The notes below the pieces were generated by a model. It was not told where the DNA came from. It saw only the letters and a program-made list of their open reading frames with translations, and did not search any database. A DNA stretch of 64,000 nucleotides from Martinezella multihospitum (GTDB lineage: Bacteria; Pseudomonadota; Alphaproteobacteria; Rhizobiales; Rhizobiaceae), in the NCBI RefSeq assembly GCF_900094585.1, contig NZ_FMAG01000006.1, positions 310,001 through 374,000 of the forward strand. The letters run 5' to 3'. The position numbers and the translations under genes were made by a program. Shown here piece by piece: positions 18,194 to 26,858 of the stretch; the stretch's first letter is position 1; every line of letters starts with the position of its first letter.

Positions 18194-19453
18194 TCAGAAG
18201 CTGACTTTCACCGATGTCTGAAGAGCGGCGACCAAGTCATTGCCGAAGCTATAGGTCGCATCATTGCCGTAGACGACACCGCCGCGTGTGACCGGTCCGG
18301 ATTTACCTGACGTCATGAGGCCGAGAGCGCCGCCGAAATTGAACTGAACATGCTCGGTCGCCTTGTAGGCCACGCCCGCGCCAAGGGTCCATGTATCGGA
18401 GTTCATGCCATAGCCGTCGCTCGTACCGCGATCCCAGGTCAGGCTGACGGCGCCGCTCCATTTGTCATTGAACTTGTGCCCAACACCGCCGGTAATCGTC
18501 CAGCCGTCCTTGTACAGCAAGTCGAGCGAAGTCAGCTCGGTGGGGCCGTTGGCCCTGCAGGATATGCTGCGCGTAGAACTCGGGCAGAGCGCGATGCTCT
18601 GCAGGATGCTCCAGTTCGTCCACTTGACCGAGCCGAAGGCCAGCCAATCCGGCGCGATACCGGTCTGTACCTTCCATTCCAGGGAGTCGGGAGCATCGGC
18701 CGAGCCGAAAACGGACGTTACCTTGCCACCGAAACCGGGGACAACAGGCGGCGGTACCTCGGTCAGGTCGACGCTACCCTTCAGGTTGTCGTATTTGACC
18801 CGGCTGTTGTAGACGAGGCTCGTGCGGAAGGCATATTCCGGAATTTCGTAGGCGATACCGGCGCGCCAGCCCCAGCCGTGACCGTCGATATCAAGCGAAC
18901 CCATGCCGTTGTAAATGGCGGAAATCGGGGCCGGAGTGGCGTAGACGAGGCGCGACTTGTAGCCGCTGACTTCCTGATAGAAGCCGCCGCCGATCAGGCG
19001 TAGCTGACCCGGACCCGCATCGAACTTGTACGAGCAGGTGGCCGAGTAGTTGTTCGTGCGAACCTTGACTTCGGTTTCGTTATTGGCGCCGGCCCAATTT
19101 GCACCTTCATTGAGGTGGCCGCCGAACGGCTGCGAATAATCGGCCATGCAGTCGAGATCATCGGTGATGCCGATCTTGAAGGCGGCATAAGGAATGGCGT
19201 AATTTTCCGATGCATCCGTCGAACGGCTACGGTTATTGAGATTGCCGTCAGCCGGATTGATATCCTTGGCATTCTTCAGTTTACGGTCAGGCATGACGTA
19301 AGTAACGCCAGACTCGAACACGTAACGGCCCTTGTCGAAGAGCAGATCAATATCATAGCCGCCACGATCAAGGCCGCCCGCAAAGGCAGCGCTGGCGAAA
19401 GACGAGCTGATAACGAATGTAAGTGCGCCCCTCAGCGCAACAGAAAATGCCAT
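18194..19453 (-). CDS. FadL/OmpP1-family outer-membrane protein
   Basis: A 419-aa protein with a signal peptide (about 1-24, SSSFASAAFA) and then alternating beta-strand patterns to a C-terminal Phe (TSVKVSF), the usual outer-membrane barrel ending. The domain pattern (GITDDLDCMADYSQPFGGH, then strand-rich repeats and GGVGHKFNDKWSGAVSLTWDRG) fits the OmpP1/FadL family, which moves long-chain fatty acids or other hydrophobic compounds across the outer membrane. The substrate is not known. ATG 19453 follows GGGGGAG at good spacing; a longer open frame upstream lacks protein character. It has its own terminator at 18109, so it is monocistronic. Confidence 0.82.
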   Translation of the reverse strand: MAFSVALRGALTFVISSSFASAAFAGGLDRGGYDIDLLFDKGRYVFESGVTYVMPDRKLKNAKDINPADGNLNNRSRSTDASENYAIPYAAFKIGITDDLDCMADYSQPFGGHLNEGANWAGANNETEVKVRTNNYSATCSYKFDAGPGQLRLIGGGFYQEVSGYKSRLVYATPAPISAIYNGMGSLDIDGHGWGWRAGIAYEIPEYAFRTSLVYNSRVKYDNLKGSVDLTEVPPPVVPGFGGKVTSVFGSADAPDSLEWKVQTGIAPDWLAFGSVKWTNWSILQSIALCPSSTRSISCRANGPTELTSLDLLYKDGWTITGGVGHKFNDKWSGAVSLTWDRGTSDGYGMNSDTWTLGAGVAYKATEHVQFNFGGALGLMTSGKSGPVTRGGVVYGNDATYSFGNDLVAALQTSVKVSF

Positions 19454-19810
19454 TGTATCTCCCCCACAGGTGCATTCATTGGTTTGATTGTTGCGATGAT
19501 CGCGTGAATTGGCAATGTGGCGCATAAGAACACCGACCACGTAAGAGAGTGATTGATTTACGTAAGAAAACGAACGCCGCCTCTGAAAATCTATCGGTGT
19601 AGGTAATTTTTTCTTTCGAAATAGCATTTTAGGCCCCTGATAGATTCTCATTCTTCACAGCAACAATTCTGTTACAATATGACAACAGTTTTGCTTTTCG
19701 AGCGTGTCCGACAGCTTTAGGGGTAATCTGTTTCGCCTGTGCGAAACTGACGGCGGATATGGGGCGTTAGATCCAGTCAATCCCATCGAATCGATAGGGA
19801 ATAAACAAAA
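19454..19810. other. Intergenic region upstream of the FadL-type gene
   Basis: About 360 AT-richer bases that must contain the promoter of the minus-strand FadL-type gene. A weak dyad, CTGTTacaatatgacAACAG, lies at about 19671-19690. No other gene is visible. Confidence 0.35.
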
Positions 19811-19836
19811 AGGCACGCGGCGAACACCGCGTGCCT
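19811..19836 (-). terminator. Terminator after valS
   Basis: A 10-bp perfect stem AGGCACGCGG (19811-19820) with CCGCGTGCCT (19827-19836). On the minus strand TTTTGTTTAT follows; on the plus strand TTCT follows. Confidence 0.85.
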
Positions 19837-19925
19837 TTCTCGATCACAGATCTCTACTTCTTCAAGCGAATCGCGATTTCTCAGCTTCGCTTCTTGTGCT
19901 TCTCACCTTTGATCGCACGCGTGTC

Positions 19926-22769
19926 CTAGCCGGCTTCGCTGACCCGGGCCAGAGCCACCTTGAGGCTCGACTGCTGCCCCTCGAGTTCGCCGAGGCGCTC
20001 GCGCTCGGCGGCGACGACGTCCGGATTGGCATTGGCAACGAACTTCTCGTTCGAAAGCTTGCCGGCAATGCGGGCGATCTCCTGATCGTTCTTGGCGATC
20101 GCCTTTTCGAGGCGCGCTTTCTCCGCGGAGAGATCGATGAGACTGCCAAGCGGCAGGCAGACCGTCGCCTCGCCGACGACGATCTGAGCCGCACCCTTCG
20201 GTGCCGTATCGGCAAGCGAAACCGCTTCCACGCGCGCCAGCCGCTTGATGGCGGCATCATGACGGAAGAGGCGCTCGCGCGTCAGGCTATTGGCATCGAC
20301 GACAACCAATGGCGCCGTCGCAGCCGGCGGCACGTTCATTTCCGAACGAACAGAGCGAATGCCGGAAACAAGATCGATCAGCCAATTGATTTCATCGGCG
20401 GCGACGTTGTCGGCATAGGACGGCGCCGGCCAATCCGCGTGGCAGATCAGGCCTTCACGCTCCTGCCCCTCGCCTGCCGTGTGCGCCCAGAGCTCCTCGG
20501 TCATGAAGGGCATGAACGGATGCAGGAGCTTGTAGGTCTCTTCGAGAACATAGGCGGCGCAGGACTGAGCTTCCGCCTTGGCGTTCTCGTCTTCACCACT
20601 GAAGATCGGCTTCAAGAGCTCAAGATACCAGTCGCAGAACTGATTCCAGATGAAGCGGTAGAGAGCACCTGCGGCATCGTTGAAGCGGAAGCTTTCCAGC
20701 GCCTCGGTGACATCGCGCTCCGCGCGCGCCAGTTCCGTCAAGATCCAGCGGTTGACGGTGAGTTCGGCGGCTTCCGGCACGAAATGCGGATCGCTCTTGG
20801 CGCCGTTCATCTCGGCAAAGCGCGTGGCGTTCCAAAGCTTGGTGCCGAAGTTGCGGTAACCGGCGATGCGGGCCGGATCGAGCTTCACGTCGCGGCCCTG
20901 CGCGGCCATGATCGCCAGGGTAAAACGGAGCGAATCGGCACCGTACTGGTCGATCAGCTCAAGCGGATCGATGACGTTGCCCTTCGACTTCGACATCTTC
21001 TGCCCGTTCTTGTCGCGCACCAGGGCGTGAATATAGACGGTGCTGAATGGCTCGACCGGATTGCCGTTCTCGTCCTTCATGAAATGCAGACCCATCTGCA
21101 TCATGCGAACGACCCAGAACGGGATGATATCGAAGCCGGTAACGAGGAGATTCGTCGGATAGTAACGAGCAAGCTCCGGCGTCTCGTCTGGCCAGCCGAG
21201 CGTCGAGAACGGCCAAAGCGCCGACGAGAACCAGGTGTCCAGCACGTCTTCGTCGCGCGTCAGGATTTCGCCCGGCTTGAAGTTTTCCAGCAGATCTTCG
21301 ACATAGGCCTTCATCGGCCCTTCATGCGAGAGATAATGCTGGATCGCAGCCTGCAGTGCTTCTTCTTCGGTCTTCTCGACGAAGACCTGGCCATCCGGCC
21401 CGTACCATGCCGGAATTTGATGGCCCCACCAAAGCTGGCGGGAAATGCACCACGGCTCGATATTTTCGAGCCAGTTGAAATAGGTGTTTTCCCAATTTCT
21501 GGGGACGAACTTGGTTCTGCCCTCGCGCACGGATTCCAGCGCGGGCTGTCCCAACGTCTTGTTATCGACGAACCATTGTTCCGTCAGGCGCGGCTCGATC
21601 GGCACGCCGCCGCGATCGCCATGCGGCACGGCATGCGTATGCGGCTCGATCTTGTCGAGCAGATCAGCCTCTTCGAAGATGCGAACGATGATCTTGCGTG
21701 CCTCGAAGCGATCCTTGCCTTCCAGCTCGTCCCAAGCGCCGTGCAGCGCCGCGGGATTATCGAGGCCTTCGAGGAAATCCTCGTTGTCCTTGATGGTGAT
21801 GGAGGCATCGACGTTCATGACATTGATCGAGCGCAGCCCCGCCCGCTTTCCGACCTCGAAGTCGTTGAAATCATGGGCAGGCGTAATCTTCACCGCGCCG
21901 GTGCCGGCGGTCGGATCGGCATAGGAATCGGCGACGATCGGAATCCTGCGACCGACAATCGGCAAGATGACATGCTTGCCGACAATGCCGCGATAGCGCT
22001 CGTCTTCCGGATTGACCGCAATGCCGGTATCGCCGAGCATCGTTTCCGGGCGCGTCGTCGCAACGACGATGTAATCGCGCGTTTCGAATTCGGTCGGCTT
22101 GCCTTCCTCGTCGAAGGCGATCGGATATTGATAGCTAACACCCGGCTCCAGCGGATAGCGCAGATGCCAGAGGTTGCCCTTCACTTCGTGCTGCTCGACC
22201 TCCATATCGGAGATCGCCGTCAGCAGTTTCGGATCCCAATTGACGAGGCGCTTGTCCTTGTAGATCAGGCCTTCCTTGTAGAGCGTGACGAAGACTTCAA
22301 GAACGGCCTTGGACAGGCCCTCGTCCATGGTGAAGCGCTCGCGCGACCAGTCGCAGGACGCGCCGAGGCGCTTCAGCTGATTGAAGATCAACCCGCCCGA
22401 TTCGGCCTTCCATTCCCAGATCTTCTCGATGAAGGCTTCGCGGCCCATCTTGCGCCGATCCGGCTGCTGGCGCTCGGCGAGACGACGCTCGACGACCATC
22501 TGCGTGGCGATGCCGGCATGGTCCATGCCCGGCTGCCAGAGAACGTCCTTGCCGCGCATGCGCTCGAACCGCACCATGATGTCTTGCAGCGTGTTGTTCA
22601 GCGCATGACCCATGTGCAGCGAACCGGTCACGTTCGGCGGCGGGATGACGATGGTGAAGGTTTCCGCGCCCGGCTTGGCGTTCGCACCGGCGCGAAAGGC
22701 GTCGGCCTCATCCCATTTTTGGGCGATCTTCGGTTCGACGGTGGCGGAATCATATGTTTTGTCGAGCAT
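19926..22769 (-). CDS. valS: Valine-tRNA ligase
   Basis: A 947-aa class I synthetase with editing domain. The HIGH motif is in PPPNVTGSLHMGHALN (about residues 41-56) and the KMSKS motif in GQKMSKSKGNVIDPLELI (about 580). The CP1 editing domain lies between them, with the TTRPETMLGDTG segment at about 215. The C-terminal 65 residues form the coiled-coil tRNA arm of ValRS. ATG 22769 (MLDKTYDSATVEP) is the family start; the longer frame adds unrelated residues. Ends in its own terminator. Confidence 0.97.
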   Translation of the reverse strand: MLDKTYDSATVEPKIAQKWDEADAFRAGANAKPGAETFTIVIPPPNVTGSLHMGHALNNTLQDIMVRFERMRGKDVLWQPGMDHAGIATQMVVERRLAERQQPDRRKMGREAFIEKIWEWKAESGGLIFNQLKRLGASCDWSRERFTMDEGLSKAVLEVFVTLYKEGLIYKDKRLVNWDPKLLTAISDMEVEQHEVKGNLWHLRYPLEPGVSYQYPIAFDEEGKPTEFETRDYIVVATTRPETMLGDTGIAVNPEDERYRGIVGKHVILPIVGRRIPIVADSYADPTAGTGAVKITPAHDFNDFEVGKRAGLRSINVMNVDASITIKDNEDFLEGLDNPAALHGAWDELEGKDRFEARKIIVRIFEEADLLDKIEPHTHAVPHGDRGGVPIEPRLTEQWFVDNKTLGQPALESVREGRTKFVPRNWENTYFNWLENIEPWCISRQLWWGHQIPAWYGPDGQVFVEKTEEEALQAAIQHYLSHEGPMKAYVEDLLENFKPGEILTRDEDVLDTWFSSALWPFSTLGWPDETPELARYYPTNLLVTGFDIIPFWVVRMMQMGLHFMKDENGNPVEPFSTVYIHALVRDKNGQKMSKSKGNVIDPLELIDQYGADSLRFTLAIMAAQGRDVKLDPARIAGYRNFGTKLWNATRFAEMNGAKSDPHFVPEAAELTVNRWILTELARAERDVTEALESFRFNDAAGALYRFIWNQFCDWYLELLKPIFSGEDENAKAEAQSCAAYVLEETYKLLHPFMPFMTEELWAHTAGEGQEREGLICHADWPAPSYADNVAADEINWLIDLVSGIRSVRSEMNVPPAATAPLVVVDANSLTRERLFRHDAAIKRLARVEAVSLADTAPKGAAQIVVGEATVCLPLGSLIDLSAEKARLEKAIAKNDQEIARIAGKLSNEKFVANANPDVVAAERERLGELEGQQSSLKVALARVSEAG

Positions 22770-22841
22770 TTTTTGACCGGATCTAGAGAATTGGGTGATG
22801 CGGGTTGTAAATAGGATGGCCGTGGGCAAGTCAATAAAAAA

Positions 22842-22864
22842 GCCGCCCCGAAGCCCGGAGCGGC
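22842..22864 (-). terminator. Terminator after popZ
   Basis: GCCGC (22842-22846) pairs with GCGGC (22860-22864), extended inside by CCG/CGG across one mismatch. On the minus strand TTTTTTATT follows. Confidence 0.8.
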
Positions 22865-22891
22865 GGATCGGTTACCTGAAGCTCAGGCTTG

Positions 22892-23764
22892 TCAGCGGCG
22901 CGGGCCGCGGGCCACTCGCTCGATTTCCTCGCGCACGAGACGCTCGACGAGAGTGGGCAAGTTGTCGTCGAGCCACTCTTGCAGCATGGGCCGGAGCATC
23001 TCCTGCGCCAGCTCATCGAGCGAACGGCGCGGAGCGCCATCGACGATGGCAGCCAGTTCTTCGAACGAGCGGGAAACCTGCGCGCCAGCGGCTTCCGACA
23101 TCAGCGGCGATACGGATACGGCCTGGGCCGATGGCAAGGATGCTGGCTCCCCTTCCACGGCAACTGTTAGTTCCGACGCCTCAAAAATTGGTGCCTCGAC
23201 GGGTGCTGCGACCTGAGGCGCCACAGAGGCAGCCATCGGCCTCTGCTCTTCCATCTCAGGTTCAACCTCGGCCACCACCCGCACAACAGGCTGAGCAACC
23301 GGCGCGGCAACATCTGTAATGGCCTGTCTCAGGGGGGCGTCGGCGATCGGCGCGACATTCACCTCGGCAAGGCGCGCAGCCATGGCCGGCGGCAGCTCGC
23401 GCGGCTGCGGCGGCTCGCGCCCGGCATTCAGTAATGCGGCGGTATTGCGCTCGGAGGCGGCACGCACACGCGCGGCAACATCGGCCAACGACAGACCGCG
23501 GCCGGCAGCTTCCGGCTCGGCAACGGGCATCTGCGAGTTTGCCGCAACGAAACGAGGGTCCTGTTCGGCTGCACGCGCGCGATCAGCGGCAGCGAACTCT
23601 TCATCCACAGTCAATTGAATGTCGTCGTCGCGCATGCCGGAGCCGGCAAAATGTGTCGCGGGAGTCGGCTTGGCGCCTACGGGTTCGTTGCTTTCGATGA
23701 TCCTGCGGATCGACGCCAGGATCTCTTCCATGGACGGTTCACGCACTACATTTGGCTGAGCCAT
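22892..23764 (-). CDS. popZ: PopZ-like polar organizing protein (DUF2497)
   Basis: A 290-aa protein with the PopZ layout: a short N-terminal helix (EPSMEEILASIRRIIESN, residues 9-26), a long acidic Pro/Ala/Glu-rich disordered middle (about 30-235), and a conserved C-terminal helical block (DELAQEMLRPMLQEWLDDNL then PTLVERLVREEIERV). In alphaproteobacteria PopZ forms a condensate at the cell pole that tethers the chromosome origin through ParB and recruits division regulators; in Agrobacterium it marks the growing pole. I use ATG 23764, seven bases after GGGG; ATG 23770 is an alternative. It is probably transcribed apart from valS because of the terminator between them. Confidence 0.85.
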   Translation of the reverse strand: MAQPNVVREPSMEEILASIRRIIESNEPVGAKPTPATHFAGSGMRDDDIQLTVDEEFAAADRARAAEQDPRFVAANSQMPVAEPEAAGRGLSLADVAARVRAASERNTAALLNAGREPPQPRELPPAMAARLAEVNVAPIADAPLRQAITDVAAPVAQPVVRVVAEVEPEMEEQRPMAASVAPQVAAPVEAPIFEASELTVAVEGEPASLPSAQAVSVSPLMSEAAGAQVSRSFEELAAIVDGAPRRSLDELAQEMLRPMLQEWLDDNLPTLVERLVREEIERVARGPRR

Positions 23765-23960
23765 ATTCATCCCCGTTTTCCCATATTCAGCGACCGGAAA
23801 CTCAACAAGCGGCACCCGAATCAGGGCCACCCTAGATGACTGTCTTCGGGAAAAAAATCACCTGAAAAGCACTAAACCCGGTGATGCACAGTTTTGTTAC
23901 GATCACGACGAATCGCTCTGCTAAGCGCGATTCTGCCACAGGCAGCGACAATAAAAAACA

Positions 23961-23976
23961 GGCGCCAAAAGGCGCC
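23961..23976 (-). terminator. Terminator after the second methyltransferase gene
   Basis: Perfect hairpin GGCGCC-AAAA-GGCGCC, followed on the minus strand by TGTTTTTTAT, 35 bp beyond the stop. Confidence 0.85.
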
Positions 23977-24010
23977 CGTCGCAAGCTCAAAAAACAGGTC
24001 GTTCAGGAAA

Positions 24011-24661
24011 TCAGAAGACGAATTCCTTGGCCTTGGCAAAGCCCGGAAGCGGCTTGATCGAGGCGTTGAAGAAGACGTTTTCGGAAAAGGCGCCACGTTC
24101 GCGCATGAAAACAGTCGCGCGCGCGGCGTGGCCATAGCCGATGACCGTGATCAGGCGGCCGTCTTCGCCGAGCTGGTCAAGCAAGCCCTGCGGCAACTGC
24201 TCGATCGAGCCGTTGAGGAAAATCACATCGTAGGGTGCATTGCCGGCATGACCCTTTTCAAGATCCCCGCCGACGACGGTCACGTTGTCGTAGCCAAGCG
24301 CGGCAAGATTGGCCTTCGCCTGAGCCGCAAGTTCCTCATTGGATTCAAGTGCGATAACCTTGCCGGCGACCAGCGACAGGACGGCGGAGACATAGCCCGT
24401 GCCACAGCCGACATCGAGAACCTTGTCGTCCTTGGTGATGGCGCCGAGCTGCAGCAACTTTGCTAGCGGCGAGGCTTCCATGAGGAAACGCCCGGGAGCG
24501 ACCTCGATATCGCAATCGACATAGGCCAGGAGCTTCGACTTCTCCGGCACGAAGTTTTCGCGCGGTACGGCGAAAAACGCATTCAACACGGAATGGGAGG
24601 TGACATCCGTCGTCCGGATCTGGTTCTCGACCATCTTCACGCGCGCTGCTTCGAAATCCAT
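24011..24661 (-). CDS. Protein-L-isoaspartate O-methyltransferase-like protein
   Basis: A 216-aa SAM-dependent methyltransferase of the Pcm family. The SAM motif is VLDVGCGTGYVSAVLS (about residues 79-94). The N-terminus (MDFEAARVKMVENQIRTTDV) and the block RENFVPEKSKLLAYVDCDIE fit rhizobial Pcm homologues. The later catalytic region (GGDLEKGHAGNAPYDVIFLN) has lost the usual GDG...PFDxIxVTAA form seen in the gene at 1002-1655, so this paralogue may act on another substrate. It is a single transcription unit: a terminator follows and popZ starts about 200 bp further on. Confidence 0.8.
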   Translation of the reverse strand: MDFEAARVKMVENQIRTTDVTSHSVLNAFFAVPRENFVPEKSKLLAYVDCDIEVAPGRFLMEASPLAKLLQLGAITKDDKVLDVGCGTGYVSAVLSLVAGKVIALESNEELAAQAKANLAALGYDNVTVVGGDLEKGHAGNAPYDVIFLNGSIEQLPQGLLDQLGEDGRLITVIGYGHAARATVFMRERGAFSENVFFNASIKPLPGFAKAKEFVF

Positions 24662-25022
24662 CTTATCCTCTTGCGCCCTTGGTGCCCGAACGGGCTGGCT
24701 CTACTTTCTGTTACGCGTGTCTTAATCGCCTGACGCTGCGCTTTCAAGGCATTGCCGCAACAGGCGCCGAGATTCATGCTCAGGCGTCGCCGACGAACAA
24801 CAATCGACCCCTTAAATGCGAGCCGGCGCCTTTCGGCACCCAGGATTTGTGCGACACCTTACAAATCCGCCATGCCCCGGACCGGGACGCTCGTTAGCAA
24901 AATGTTAACTTCACGCGACCACGCTTCAGGACATTGGACCCCGCCCGGGTGTGGTGACCAATCAACCTTCCGGCCCGAAGCTATTCGGCCCAAACATTAA
25001 ATTTGAATAGAAGGTGGCTGGG
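24662..25022. other. Non-coding stretch between divergent transcription units
   Basis: About 360 bp. It must hold the promoter of the minus-strand methyltransferase gene and that of the small plus-strand genes that follow. I see no operator or convincing reading frame in it. Confidence 0.4.
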
Positions 25023-25106
25023 ATGCCTGTTTCTCTTGTTCTTTTCGTCGTAACGTCGCTGCCGCTGGTGGTTTTTCTGGCCGCGAGTCTTTCCTCGATG
25101 ATGTAG
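25023..25106 (+). CDS. 27-residue hydrophobic peptide, possible leader
   Basis: An open frame of 27 codons (MPVSLVLFVVTSLPLVVFLA, then ASLSSMM) that would form one transmembrane segment. AAGGTGGCTGGG lies directly before the ATG and can serve as a ribosome binding site. The stop is nine bases before the start of the next gene, which has only a weak binding site of its own, so the peptide may couple translation to it. Short length makes this tentative; alternatively it is chance. Confidence 0.45.
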   Translation: MPVSLVLFVVTSLPLVVFLAASLSSMM

Positions 25107-25115
25107 GTTTTCCGA

Positions 25116-25556
25116 ATGAGGCTTTCGCTCTTCGTCGCAGCGCTTCTCCTTCTCTTACCCCAGGTCGCGTTGAGCGAGGAAACGTCAAGCGAGGATGAGC
25201 CGAAGGAGACAGCCCCGATCATCGGACATGTCGTTACCGGAAAGCAGCTCGACGAATGGTGCGAAGAGGACCGAACGCTCGCCTCGGTCTATATCCAGGG
25301 CATTCTCGATGAGGCCCAGCGAACGAAGAACCTGACGATCCGGGCGACTAAGCAGACACCGAAAAACTCATCGCGCTACGAGCGCTATCTTCAACAGTTC
25401 GTCGGCGCTTTCTGCCTGCCGCCCGATCTCAATAATGCAAAGGCGACAGCAACCGCCTGCAAATGGATGGCAGAGCACTCCTGGCAGCTCGAGCGGCCTG
25501 CCAGCTCGCTGATCGCACGCGCCTACAAATTTGCCTTTCCCTGCCTTGAGGAATAG
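25116..25556 (+). CDS. Secreted protein with Rap1a/Tai-like domain
   Basis: A 146-aa protein with a signal peptide (MRLSLFVAALLLLLPQVALS, cut near residue 20), an acidic linker and a small domain with four cysteines in the mature part (WCEED, AFCLPP, ACKWM, FPCLEE). The pattern of a YIQGILDEA segment, AFCLPP and a C-terminal AYKFAFPC fits the Rap1a/Tai superfamily, known both as immunity proteins to type VI amidases and as stand-alone periplasmic proteins. No toxin gene is adjacent, so immunity is only a possibility. Confidence 0.6.
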   Translation: MRLSLFVAALLLLLPQVALSEETSSEDEPKETAPIIGHVVTGKQLDEWCEEDRTLASVYIQGILDEAQRTKNLTIRATKQTPKNSSRYERYLQQFVGAFCLPPDLNNAKATATACKWMAEHSWQLERPASSLIARAYKFAFPCLEE

Positions 25557-25759
25557 TCATTCGCCCGCAATGGCGGCTAAGAACCGTCGCGAGACAGCTA
25601 AAACTTTCGCTGGGGATTGAGAAACATCCAAAGCGACCATGCCCCTGCCCGCCGATATCGCGGACCAAATGCGCAACGGAACCGGCAGCTCGAGCGAAGA
25701 TCTCAGTCAGGCCAAAGAGCGCGAAACTTGATGTGCGAAGGCGTTACATCGCATTTGCG
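25557..25759. other. Non-coding stretch before the small RNA candidate
   Basis: About 200 bp. A 30-codon frame at about 25639 lacks a ribosome binding site and I do not call it. No other signal seen. Confidence 0.35.
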
Positions 25760-25787
25760 TTGACAACTACTAAGTACACCTTATAAT
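25760..25787 (+). promoter_or_regulatory. Near-perfect sigma-70 promoter
   Basis: TTGACA at 25760-25765 and TATAAT at 25782-25787 are exact consensus hexamers with a 16-base spacer. No protein-coding start with a binding site follows for more than 200 bp, but a terminator-like hairpin does, so this promoter probably drives a small RNA. Confidence 0.75.
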
Positions 25788-25793
25788 TAGGAC

Positions 25794-25868
25794 GCTGAAT
25801 TTGATTGACCTCTAGTCCAGCAAAAGGCGGCCCAGTTTTTTCCCTAGACTGGACCGCTTTTGCTTTTA
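25794..25868 (+). ncRNA. Candidate trans-acting small RNA, about 75 nt
   Basis: Starting about seven bases after the consensus -10 hexamer, the predicted transcript has a short single-stranded 5' part and one long hairpin: AGCAAAAGGCGGCCCAG (25819-25835) pairs with CTGGACCGCTTTTGCT (25849-25864) with one bulge and one mismatch. The hairpin loop holds UUUUUUCCCUAGA. TTTAT follows, but the U-run is short, so the 3' end is uncertain. I cannot assign it to a named rhizobial small-RNA family. Confidence 0.5.
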
Positions 25869-26063
25869 TGGAAGCGCCAACTCTCTATCCATTTGCTTCG
25901 CACTTTCGGCACCGAACCGGATCGGCGTCCGATTGTATTGCCGCTTGAGCAATGCCGAAGCTGAAGCGCCGGCACCCGCCGTCCTCAACTCCCATAACTC
26001 CTCAATACCTTAAGCGTCAGTTCAGTTTCGAATGCGACGCTGAGACGGGGATGGGGAGTATCA

Positions 26064-26204
26064 ATGTCGTTACCGAAGTCGCGGTGGCTTGCGCTGACAT
26101 CAGTCGAGCGCAAGAAGCTTGTCCGCCTGACTATGATTCGACTACTGCCGATCTTCGGTGCTCTGGCGCTGCTCGGCATCGGGTTGCTTGTAATGTTTAC
26201 CTAA
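26064..26204 (+). CDS. Small membrane protein, 46 residues
   Basis: ATG 26064 follows GGGGAG at ideal spacing. The product begins with a basic amphipathic part (MSLPKSRWLALTSVERKKLV) and ends in one transmembrane helix (LLPIFGALALLGIGLLVMFT). It looks like a genuine C-tail-anchored small membrane protein. A different frame across 25952-26341 is longer but has no ribosome binding site and no protein character. Function unknown. Confidence 0.65.
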   Translation: MSLPKSRWLALTSVERKKLVRLTMIRLLPIFGALALLGIGLLVMFT

Positions 26205-26469
26205 TAGAGAATTTCGAAGATCGAACGCCGCTACCGCCATCCTGTGCACTGGGCCGGCAGACTTGGGACTACCCATGGATGGAAGGACGCCAAGATTTGG
26301 GGAAATGGGATAGGCACCAAATCGCTGCTGGCAGCCGATGAGACGGAAAACTGAACATAGAACGGATTGCCACACTTAACTTCGATGTGGCTGAATGATT
26401 CAGGTTCAAATTGCCATCCCTGAAAATTCAGTAGAAAAATCAGATATCTATTGGGGATTTAAGAGAAGA

Positions 26470-26543
26470 TGGAGGCCTCGCCCGGAATCGAACCGGGGTG
26501 CAAGGATTTGCAGTCCTCTGCGTAACCACTCCGCCACGAGGCC
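26470..26543 (-). tRNA. tRNA-Cys (GCA anticodon)
   Basis: On the minus strand a 74-base cloverleaf: acceptor GGCCTCG pairs with CGAGGCC, T-arm GGTTCGAATC, anticodon loop CTGCAAA with anticodon GCA, and an encoded CCA end (complement of TGG at 26470-26472). Confidence 0.97.
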
Positions 26544-26858
26544 ATCCGAAAGCAATTTGCGTTGTGGTGGCGCGGATTTAGAATGATCCAAAGAAAACCG
26601 CAAGAGGCTTATTCTGAATTCTGTCCTTTTTTCATTCTGAAGAGAGAATTGCCTACTGCTCTTGCACAGCTGTCAATGCGGGTAATGAAACGCATTGCGC
26701 GCAGGGCTGCGGGAGCGTCGCAGATACGACTTATATCGGCCGAACCGGAGTGACGCACGAAATAGTTGCGAAACTCAAAACCACACAGCCTTTACGCGGC
26801 GGCGCGGGAATATTAAACAGCATGCTGAAATTTCGAGCAGCATATTGAGAATTCAGAC

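Noticed and set aside
19704..22814. Very long plus-strand open frame over valS
   Set aside because: It mirrors valS on the opposite strand; its translation is Arg/Asp/Gly-rich with no domain, as GC-rich codon bias produces.
25952..26341. 129-codon plus-strand frame
   Set aside because: No ribosome binding site and unlike protein in composition; the well-signalled 46-codon frame inside it is in another phase.
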